Positions 1 to 6,248 of a DNA stretch of 64,000 nt are shown here, piece by piece (within the stretch, counting starts at the first letter, position 1; each line of letters opens with the position of its first letter). Made by a program: the position numbers and the translations under genes. The stretch comes from Streptomyces cinerochromogenes (GTDB taxonomy: Bacteria > Actinomycetota > Actinomycetes > Streptomycetales > Streptomycetaceae): contig NZ_BMRM01000005.1 of assembly GCF_014648635.1 (NCBI RefSeq), positions 124,001 through 188,000 on the forward strand, in the 5' to 3' direction. The notes under the pieces were generated by a model, which saw only the letters and a program-made list of their open reading frames with translations, did no database searches and had not been told where the DNA came from.

Positions 1-294
1 CGGGAGGCGATCGCGTACTCGCTGCACAGCGTCATCGGGTTCCTCCAGCGGTACGGCGACGAGCGCACCGTCCTGGTCTTCCTCGGCGACCACCAGCCCG
101 TTCCGGCGGTCACCGGGGGCGGCGCCCGAAAGGACGTGCCCGTGACGGTCGTCGCCCGCGACCCGAAGGTGCTGGAGCGGATCTCCGGCTGGGGCTGGAC
201 CGAGGGCCTGAAGCCGGCCGCGGACGCCCCCGTCTGGCCGATGGACGCGTTCCGGGACCGGTTCCTTGGGGCGTACGGCCCGCCGCCGCGCTGA
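1..294 (+). CDS. C-terminal fragment of a sulfatase/alkaline-phosphatase-superfamily protein
   Basis: An open frame enters from the left edge and stops with TGA at 292-294, giving 97 residues. It contains FLGDHQP, which resembles the metal-binding GDHQP segment near the C terminus of sulfatase-like hydrolases of the alkaline phosphatase superfamily. The rest (RDPKVLERISGWGW, then a short Pro-rich tail) fits the end of such a domain. Codon use is that of its neighbours. The catalytic nucleophile and any membrane part lie outside the window, so the substrate cannot be guessed. It converges with the hydrolase gene, leaving only a few bases between the stops. Confidence 0.55.
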   Translation, partial: REAIAYSLHSVIGFLQRYGDERTVLVFLGDHQPVPAVTGGGARKDVPVTVVARDPKVLERISGWGWTEGLKPAADAPVWPMDAFRDRFLGAYGPPPR

Positions 295-300
295 GACCCG

Positions 301-1149
301 TCAGCGGTCGAGGAAGGCGAGCGTCCGGCGCACGAACCCCTGCGGGTCGTCCAGCCAGGGGTAGTGCGCGGCACCGGGCTGGACGGCGCACTCGGCGTTC
401 GGGAAGGCCTGCGCGGTACGGCGGGCGAGGCCGGGGCGCGGACCGCCGTCGACCTCGCCGGCGTACACGAGGACCGGCGCGGTCAGGGCGGCGAGGGCGG
501 CCCGGGTCGCGTCCGGGGTGAAGGCGCCGTCGGCGAAGTAGCGCTCGCCCGCCTCCTCGTTGGTCTGGTGCAGCTCGGCATCCGTGTGGGCGCGGGCGGT
601 GTCGTCCCAGCGGCCGTGGAAGAACGGCAGGAACACGTCGTCGAACTCCGCCTCCCCCTTCAGCCAGGCCCGGTACGCGGGGAACGCCGGCGCGAACCAC
701 GGCTCGTCCGCGCGCAGCCGGGCCGCGGCCAGCCGGTCCTCGGGCGTGGCCCGCAGGCCGAGGGCGGACGGGTTGGGGGTGATCAGCAGCAGCCGTCGGA
801 TCCGGTGCGGGTGGCGGGCCGCGTAGAGCATCGCCAGGGCGGCACCCGCCGAGTGGGCGAGCAGATCCATGTGTTCCAGCCCCATGTGGGCCCGCCATAC
901 CTCCACGTCCTCGACCATCCGGTCACAGCGGTACGTCGCCGGGTCCGCCGGCACCTGCGAGTCACCGGTGCCCCGCAGGTCGAGGAGGGCCAGCCGGCGG
1001 TGGGCGGTCAGCCCGCCGAGGTCCCCGAGGTAGGCGGAGGCACGCATCGGCCCGCCGGGGAGCACGGCCAGCGGCTCGCCCTCCCCGCGCAGGTGGTAGG
1101 CGAGCCGGGTGCCGTCGGTCGTGGCGAAGGTGGGCATGCCGCTGATCAT
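301..1149 (-). CDS. Alpha/beta hydrolase (proline iminopeptidase-like)
   Basis: The 282-residue protein has an alpha/beta-hydrolase fold. It shows an oxyanion-type LPGGP segment near residue 31, the DLRGTGDS strand-turn near residue 60, a nucleophile elbow LLAHSAGAA near residue 97 (Ser in H-S-A-G), and a C-terminal GAAHYPWLDDP carrying the likely catalytic His. These features match the proline iminopeptidase/epoxide hydrolase-like group, and the substrate is unknown. Two in-frame ATG codons, at 1149 and 1137, could start it. Neither has a strong ribosome site, so the N terminus is uncertain by four residues. It diverges from the paaK-like gene across about 195 bp that holds a TetR-type inverted repeat. 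Confidence 0.8.
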   Translation of the reverse strand: MISGMPTFATTDGTRLAYHLRGEGEPLAVLPGGPMRASAYLGDLGGLTAHRRLALLDLRGTGDSQVPADPATYRCDRMVEDVEVWRAHMGLEHMDLLAHSAGAALAMLYAARHPHRIRRLLLITPNPSALGLRATPEDRLAAARLRADEPWFAPAFPAYRAWLKGEAEFDDVFLPFFHGRWDDTARAHTDAELHQTNEEAGERYFADGAFTPDATRAALAALTAPVLVYAGEVDGGPRPGLARRTAQAFPNAECAVQPGAAHYPWLDDPQGFVRRTLAFLDR

Positions 1150-1292
1150 CGGGCCGGGCGCCCCGGACGCGCAACGCCCTTCCGCGGCCGCGCCGCCGGG
1201 GGATCGCGCCGCGGAAGATCACGCCGTACGGAAAATCCCCGCCGCCCTCTTGCTTCCGGCCGCCCGGCCTGGATTACTGACCCCGAACGGGT

Positions 1293-1310
1293 CGACCGAA
1301 TGATCGGTCG
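1293..1310. promoter_or_regulatory. TetR-type inverted repeat upstream of paaK
   Basis: CGACCGA-ATGA-TCGGTCG is a perfect 7-bp inverted repeat around 4 bp, and it ends 34 bp before the paaK start. TetR regulators of phenylacetate genes in actinobacteria (PaaR type) bind ACCGA/TCGGT repeats of this kind. That link is from family knowledge, because no regulator gene is adjacent. Confidence 0.55.
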
Positions 1311-1344
1311 GCCAGCTGGTACTGCTGGTGAGGGAGACGTCGCG

Positions 1345-2649
1345 ATGGCGGATGTGACGGACCTGCTCGACGCGGGCGAACGGCTCGGCCCTAAGGAGCT
1401 GCGGGCGCTGCAGCTGGAGCGGCTGCGGACCACTCTGCGGCACGCGTACGAGAACGTGCCGTTCTACCGGAAGTCCTTCGACAAGGCCGGCGTCCGCCCG
1501 GAGGACTGCCGTTCGCTCGCCGATCTGGCCCGCTTCCCCTTCACCACCAAGGCCGACCTCCGGGAGAACTACCCGTACGGCATGTTCGCCGTGCCCCGGG
1601 AGCGGATCCGCCGTCTGCACGCCTCCAGCGGCACCACGGGCCGCCCCACGGTGGTCGGCTACACCGACAACGACCTCTCCCTGTGGGCCGACATGGTGGC
1701 GCGGTCGATCAGGGCGGCCGGCGGCCGGCCGGGGGACGTCGTCCATGTGGCGTACGGCTACGGGCTGTTCACCGGCGGGCTGGGCGCCCACTACGGCGCC
1801 GAGCGCCTCGGCTGTACGGTCGTCCCCGCGTCCGGCGGCATGACGGCCCGGCAGGTGCAGCTGATCCAGGACCTGCGGCCGTCGGTCATCATGGTGACCC
1901 CGTCCTACATGCTCACGCTGCTGGACGAGTTCGAGCGGCAGGGCGTGGACCCGCGCGGCACCTCGCTGCGGGTGGGGGTTTTCGGTGCCGAGCCCTGGAC
2001 CGAGCAGATGCGGCGGGAGATCGAGGAGCGGTGCGCGATCGACGCCGTCGACATCTACGGACTGTCCGAGGTGATCGGTCCGGGTGTGGCCCAGGAGTGC
2101 GCGGAGACCAAGGACGGTCTCCACGTGTGGGAGGACCACTTCTATCCGGAGATCGTGGATCCGATCACCGGTGAGGTGCTGCCGGAGGGCGAGAAGGGCG
2201 AGCTGGTGTTCACCTCGCTGACCAAGGAGGCGATGCCGGTCGTCCGGTACCGGACGCGGGACCTGACGCGGCTGCTGCCCGGCACGGCCCGGGTGTTCCG
2301 GCGGATGGAGAAGATCACCGGGCGCAGTGACGACATGGTGATCCTGCGCGGGGTCAACCTGTTCCCGACCCAGATCGAGGAGATCGTGCTGCGCACGCCC
2401 GGCGTGGCGCCGCACTTCCAGCTGCGTCTCACCCGGGAGGGCCGGCTGGACGCGCTGACCGTCCGGGCCGAGGCCCGCCCGGACGCGCCGTTCGAGGTGC
2501 GGGAGACGGCCGCCCGGGCCATCGTCGCCGCGGTCAAGGACGGCATCGGCGTGTCGGTCGACGTGGAGATCGTGGAGCCGGAGTCGCTGGAACGGTCGGT
2601 GGGCAAGATCCGCCGCATCGTGGACCTGCGCCCGCGCGAGGCGGGGTGA
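1345..2649 (+). CDS. paaK: Phenylacetate-CoA ligase-like adenylate-forming enzyme
   Basis: The 434-residue protein has the length and motif order of PaaK. These are the opening LQLERLRTTLRHAYENVPFYRK, the ATP-binding SSGTTGRPTVV near residue 94, the DIYGLSEVIGPGVAQEC adenylate motif near residue 235, and the hinge ITGRSDDMVILRGVNLFPTQIE. It should ligate CoA to phenylacetate or a related aryl acid via an acyl-adenylate in the cytoplasm. Start ATG 1345 follows AGGGAGACGTCGCG. No other paa catabolic genes are in the window, so it may serve a different aromatic acid or a scavenging role. The upstream palindrome suggests TetR control. The closely spaced downstream ArsR gene has its own promoter. 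Confidence 0.88.
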   Translation: MADVTDLLDAGERLGPKELRALQLERLRTTLRHAYENVPFYRKSFDKAGVRPEDCRSLADLARFPFTTKADLRENYPYGMFAVPRERIRRLHASSGTTGRPTVVGYTDNDLSLWADMVARSIRAAGGRPGDVVHVAYGYGLFTGGLGAHYGAERLGCTVVPASGGMTARQVQLIQDLRPSVIMVTPSYMLTLLDEFERQGVDPRGTSLRVGVFGAEPWTEQMRREIEERCAIDAVDIYGLSEVIGPGVAQECAETKDGLHVWEDHFYPEIVDPITGEVLPEGEKGELVFTSLTKEAMPVVRYRTRDLTRLLPGTARVFRRMEKITGRSDDMVILRGVNLFPTQIEEIVLRTPGVAPHFQLRLTREGRLDALTVRAEARPDAPFEVRETAARAIVAAVKDGIGVSVDVEIVEPESLERSVGKIRRIVDLRPREAG

Positions 2650-2686
2650 GAGAAGCGCGGCGCACCGAGCGTCGAACGGATCGCAT

Positions 2687-2728
2687 CGACGTACCTCGAA
2701 ACGTCGGCGGCGCCTATACTCCGCAAGC
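2687..2728 (+). promoter_or_regulatory. Promoter and inverted repeat of the ArsR gene; leaderless start
   Basis: A near-consensus -10 hexamer TATACT lies at 2715-2720, only 8 bp before ATG 2729. No Shine-Dalgarno is visible, so the transcript is probably leaderless. CGACGT (2687-2692) and ACGTCG (2701-2706) form a 6-bp inverted repeat in the -35 region, a plausible autoregulatory site. Confidence 0.55.
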
Positions 2729-3061
2729 ATGACGGACACCGCCCTCACCCCGGACCCGGACCTGGTCAACGCGCTGCGGGCGCTGTCCAACCCGATGCGG
2801 CTGCAGATGCTGCGGTGGCTGCGTGAGCCGGAGCGGCACTTCCCGATGGAGGCCGCCATCGCCGACCCGGCCGAGGTGGGTGTATGCGTGAGCCACATCC
2901 AGGCCAAGGCCGGGCTGGCGCAGTCGACGGTGTCGGCCTACATGGCGGAGCTCCAGCGTGCGGGCCTGGTCCGCGCGACCCGGGTGGGCAAGTGGACCCA
3001 CTACAAGCGGGACGAGCAGCGCATCGCCGACCTCGTCGCGGAGCTGGGACGGACGCTCTAG
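2729..3061 (+). CDS. ArsR/SmtB-family winged-helix regulator
   Basis: The 110-residue protein is almost entirely an ArsR-type winged helix. It opens with LVNALRALSNPMRLQMLRWL, has a recognition helix around GLAQSTVSAYMAELQRAGLV (about residues 58-78), and a beta wing ATRVGKWTHYKRDEQRI. It lacks the CxC metal-binding pair on helix 3 of classical arsenic or zinc sensors. It does have a single Cys in VCVSH, so metal sensing is doubtful. Regulators of this type commonly sit beside flavin or F420 oxidoreductase genes, and an LLM oxidoreductase lies 700 bp downstream. The start has no ribosome site and lies close behind a -10 box. Confidence 0.85.
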   Translation: MTDTALTPDPDLVNALRALSNPMRLQMLRWLREPERHFPMEAAIADPAEVGVCVSHIQAKAGLAQSTVSAYMAELQRAGLVRATRVGKWTHYKRDEQRIADLVAELGRTL

Positions 3062-3090
3062 GCCGCCGCCGGAGGGGGCACCTCGGCGGC

Positions 3091-3163
3091 CATCGGAGGG
3101 CGCCGCGGACCGCCGCCAGAAGGCGCCGGACCACCACCGGAGGGCGCCCCGGACCGCCGTCAG
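3091..3163. repeat. Imperfect tandem repeat at the end of the secreted-protein gene
   Basis: Two 26-bp copies of CGGAGGGCGCC(G/C)CGGACCGCC with a partial copy between them fill the space between convergent genes. The last copy contains the stop codon of the minus-strand gene. Confidence 0.6.
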
Positions 3164-3507
3164 AGGAACAGGACGGAGCGGAGCTTGAGCCGTTCGCTGC
3201 CGTGGCCGGTGTGCGGGCGGAGCGTGAACGAGTCGCCCGCGCAGTCCGGCTCCGTGAAGACCACGGCGGGCGCGTCGGTGCGGTTGCGCGGGGAGTGGGC
3301 CGGCGAGCCGGCGCCCGGGTCCGCCACCTCCGGCAGGGTGATGCACTCCCCGTTCTCCGGATCCTCCAGCACGGCGATCCGCGGTGTGCCGTCCAGGCCG
3401 GTGTAGGTGTACTGGAACTGACCCTCCGCGGCGCAGGCGGAGCCGGGAACGGTCAGGACCAGGGCGAGGGCGCCGAAGGCGGCGACCGCGGCGGTGCGAA
3501 GACGCAT
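3160..3507 (-). CDS. Small secreted protein of unknown function
   Basis: The 115-residue protein starts MRLRTAAVAAFGALALVLTVPGSACAAEG, a clean Sec signal peptide with an Ala-X-Ala-like cleavage site near residue 27. The mature part is about 88 residues, with two cysteines (GECITL and PDCAGD) that could form a disulfide, and ends KLRSVLFL. This organisation is common among small Streptomyces exoproteins, and I do not recognise a named family. ATG 3507 follows AAGGGACACCCTTTCC on the minus strand. It is convergent with the ArsR gene. Confidence 0.75.
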   Translation of the reverse strand: MRLRTAAVAAFGALALVLTVPGSACAAEGQFQYTYTGLDGTPRIAVLEDPENGECITLPEVADPGAGSPAHSPRNRTDAPAVVFTEPDCAGDSFTLRPHTGHGSERLKLRSVLFL

Positions 3508-3729
3508 GGAAAGGGTGTCCCTTCACAAGGAGCGACGAGTGCGGGCGCCATCCTTCCCGAGGCCGGGCCGCCCGGTGCGGTCCGTGCGCCGCCGAATCGA
3601 TCTTGCGTCACCCGAACGGCTCAGCCGCTCGCGCGCCGCCCACCAGGCGTTCCCCGGCCGCCGCACGCCGCTCGGCACCCACCCAACCCCGGCGCGCCGG
3701 CTGCCACTTGCGGGTCATATCGAGAATCT

Positions 3730-3739
3730 GCAATATTGC
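3730..3739. promoter_or_regulatory. GCAATATTGC palindrome upstream of LLM gene
   Basis: A perfect 10-bp palindrome GCAATATTGC is flanked by two direct GAATC copies, in an AT-rich island 29 bp before the LLM oxidoreductase start. It is a plausible operator, and the nearby ArsR protein is one candidate binder. Confidence 0.4.
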
Positions 3740-3767
3740 GAATCGACGAAACCAAGGGAGCACACCG

Positions 3768-4649
3768 ATGAACCTCGGCACGTACGGGATCTACACCTTC
3801 GACTTCGAGTTCCAGTCGGCCGCCCAGCTCCGGGACTCCGCCCGGCAGCTGGAGGACATGGGCTGGCGGGCGCTGTGGGTCCCCGAGCTGCTCGGCCGGG
3901 ACGCGTTCACGCACGCCGGGCTGCTGCTCGCCTCGACCCGGCAGCTGAACGTGGTCAACGGCATCGCGCGGATCTGGTCCCGGGAGGCCCGCTGGACCAA
4001 GGGCGCGTCCACACTGCTCGCGGACGCCTACCCGGGCCGGCACGTGCTCGGCCTCGGCTTCGGCGGCGACCCCCGGCCGGGCGTCAAGCCGCTGGCCGCC
4101 ATGTCCGCCTACCTGGACGAGCTGGACACCCTGGAGACCCCCAACCCCGGCCCGGAGACCCCGGTCCGGCGCCTGCTGGCGGCGTACGGGCCGAAGATGC
4201 TGGAGCTGGCCCGCGACCGCGCCGACGGCGCCCAGACGTACCACGTGAACACCGCCCACACCGCTGAGGCCCGGGAGATCCTCGGCCCGGACGCCTTCCT
4301 CGCCGTCGAGCACGCCGTGCTGTTCGAGTCCGACCCGGTCAAGGCCCGCGCCGTGGCCCGCGAGCACCTCCACGGCTACCTCCAGACGCCGTACAACCTC
4401 GCCAAGTTCCGCCGGCTGGGCTACACGGAGGACGACCTGTCCGGCGGCGGCAGCGACCGCTTCGTGGACGACCTGGTCTTCTGGGGCGACGCGGACACCG
4501 TCGTGCGGAAGCTGCGCGGCCATGTCGACGCGGGCGCCGACCATGTGGCCGTACAGGTCGTCGGGGTCGAGCCGGGCGCGTCGACCCTGCCGTACTGGAA
4601 GCTGCTCGCCGACGCGCTGCTGCCGGAGCGGGCCGCGGCTAGCCGCTGA
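3768..4649 (+). CDS. F420-dependent LLM-class oxidoreductase (TIGR03620-like)
   Basis: The 293-residue protein is a luciferase-like (bacterial monooxygenase fold) enzyme. It opens NLGTYGIYTFDFEFQSAAQLRDSARQLEDMGWRALWVPE and continues with NGIARIWSREAR, then LGLGFGGDPRPG and AAYGPKMLELARDRADGAQTYHVN. These match the actinobacterial F420-dependent subgroup, which uses deazaflavin cofactor F420 for hydride transfer to an unknown substrate. ATG 3768 is preceded by AAGGGAG at good spacing. Its last 11 bp overlap the last bases of the convergent acyl-CoA synthetase gene. Confidence 0.82.
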   Translation: MNLGTYGIYTFDFEFQSAAQLRDSARQLEDMGWRALWVPELLGRDAFTHAGLLLASTRQLNVVNGIARIWSREARWTKGASTLLADAYPGRHVLGLGFGGDPRPGVKPLAAMSAYLDELDTLETPNPGPETPVRRLLAAYGPKMLELARDRADGAQTYHVNTAHTAEAREILGPDAFLAVEHAVLFESDPVKARAVAREHLHGYLQTPYNLAKFRRLGYTEDDLSGGGSDRFVDDLVFWGDADTVVRKLRGHVDAGADHVAVQVVGVEPGASTLPYWKLLADALLPERAAASR

Positions 4650-6135
4650 AGCGGTCCCGCAGCTCGCGTTTGAGGATCTTTCCGCCAGCGTTGCGCGGCA
4701 AGTCGGTGACGAACAGGACCCGTTTGGGCACCTTGAACGGCGCCAGCCGCTCCTTCACATGCCGGATGAGCAGATCCTCCGTCACCTCGCCGCGCGGGAC
4801 GACGACCGCCGTGACGGCCTCGATCCACCGCTCGTCGGGCAGGCCGATCACCGCGGCCTCCGCGACCGCCTCATGGGTGTACAGGGCGTCCTCGACCTGG
4901 CGTGAAGCCACCAGCACGCCACCGGAGTTGATGACGTCCTTCACCCGGTCCACGATGGTGAGGTAGCCCTCGGCGTCCCGCACCGCGAGGTCGCCGGAGT
5001 GGAACCAGCCGTCACGGAAGGCCTCGGCCGTCTCCTCGGGCCTGTCCCAGTACCCCTCGCACAACTGCGGTGAGCGGTAGACGATCTCGCCGGGCGTGCC
5101 GGCGGGGACGTCCTTGCCGTCCTCGTCGACCACCCGGGCGTCCACGAACAGGACGGGACGGCCGCAGGAGTCCATGCGACCCTCGTGTTCGTCGGGCGCC
5201 AGGACGGTGGCCAGCGGGCCGATCTCGCTCTGGCCGAAGCAGTTGTAGAAGCCCAGCCCCGGGAGCCGCTCGCGCAGGCGCTCCAGGACCGGCACCGGCA
5301 TGACGGACGCGCCGTAGTAGGCCTTGCGCAGCCCGGACAGGTCCCGGGTCGCGAAGTCGGGCCGCTGGGACAGGCCGATCCAGACCGTCGGCGGGGCGAA
5401 CAGGCTGTCCACGCGTCCCGCCTCGATCAGGTCGAACAGCCGGTCCCCGTCGGGCCCGTCGAGGATCAGGTTGGTGGCGCCGACCGCCAGGCAGGGCAGC
5501 AGGAAGACGTGCATCTGCGCGGAGTGGTACAGCGGCAGGGAGTGCGCGGGACGGTCGCCGGCGCTGAGGTCGAGGGCGGTGATCGCGCTCAGGTACTCGT
5601 GGACCAGGGCGCGGTGCGTCATCATCGCGCCCTTGGGGAGCGCGGTGGTCCCGGAGGTGTAGAGCAGCTGCACCAGGTCCTCGGTGCGCGGTTCGGGGCC
5701 GTCGTACGGGGGTGCCGTCGCGAGCCGGGCCAGGAGCGAGTCGTCGGCGTCGCGCAGGGGCAGCGTGCGCACGCCGGCGGGGAGCCGGTCCGCGAGAGGG
5801 GGGTCGGCGAGGACCAGGGAGCTGCCGGACTGGCCGACGATGTACGCGAGGTCGTCGCCGGTCAGGTGGTGGTTGACCGGCACGTGCACGAGGCCGGCGC
5901 GGGCGCAGGCCAGGAAGCCGATCAGGTACGCGTCGGAGTTGTGGCCGTAGGAGCCGACCCGGTCGCCGGCGGTGAGTCCCTGGGCGAGCAGGACGCTCGC
6001 CGCGCGGGAGACGGCCGCGTCCAGCTCCTCGTACGTCCAGGCGCGGTCGCCGTACTCGACCGCGATCCGTGCCGGGGTGCGCCGGGCACTGCGCCGCAGC
6101 ACCCCGTCAACCGTGCTGCCCTGTCCCTGCGTCAT
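4639..6135 (-). CDS. AMP-dependent acyl-CoA synthetase (FadD-type)
   Basis: This is a 498-residue ANL-superfamily ligase. Visible motifs in order are YTSGTTALPKGAMMTH (P-loop, about residue 178), YNCFGQSEIGP (about 300), GWFHSGDLAVRDAEGYLTIVDRVKDVINSGG (about 385-415) and the catalytic lysine region RNAGGKILKRELR at the C terminus. It should activate a fatty or other carboxylic acid through an acyl-AMP to the CoA thioester. It diverges from the penicillin-acylase gene with a TACC-N4-GGTA repeat in between. Co-regulation would let acyl groups released outside the cell be activated inside. The chain length is not readable from sequence. Confidence 0.88.
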   Translation of the reverse strand: MTQGQGSTVDGVLRRSARRTPARIAVEYGDRAWTYEELDAAVSRAASVLLAQGLTAGDRVGSYGHNSDAYLIGFLACARAGLVHVPVNHHLTGDDLAYIVGQSGSSLVLADPPLADRLPAGVRTLPLRDADDSLLARLATAPPYDGPEPRTEDLVQLLYTSGTTALPKGAMMTHRALVHEYLSAITALDLSAGDRPAHSLPLYHSAQMHVFLLPCLAVGATNLILDGPDGDRLFDLIEAGRVDSLFAPPTVWIGLSQRPDFATRDLSGLRKAYYGASVMPVPVLERLRERLPGLGFYNCFGQSEIGPLATVLAPDEHEGRMDSCGRPVLFVDARVVDEDGKDVPAGTPGEIVYRSPQLCEGYWDRPEETAEAFRDGWFHSGDLAVRDAEGYLTIVDRVKDVINSGGVLVASRQVEDALYTHEAVAEAAVIGLPDERWIEAVTAVVVPRGEVTEDLLIRHVKERLAPFKVPKRVLFVTDLPRNAGGKILKRELRDRFSG

Positions 6136-6194
6136 GACTCATGATCCTCGGTCCGCCACCGGGACAGGTCAAGCACCCGGGGGACGCGGACACA

Positions 6195-6206
6195 TACCGG
6201 TTGGTA
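6195..6206. promoter_or_regulatory. TACC-GGTT-GGTA inverted repeat in divergent promoter
   Basis: TACCGGTTGGTA lies in the 113-bp gap between the divergent acyl-CoA synthetase and acylase genes. Its form is that of TetR-family operators often found at lipid-metabolism genes. The binder is not identified here. Confidence 0.4.
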
Positions 6207-6248
6207 CGCTCAACCGCTCCTTCCCTCAATGATGTCGGGAGGCACGAC

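Noticed and set aside
6141..6248. ATG 6141 as the start of the penicillin-acylase gene
   Set aside because: It would add 36 residues in front of a good signal peptide and cover the operator-like repeat. TTG 6249 has a GGGAGG site at correct spacing.
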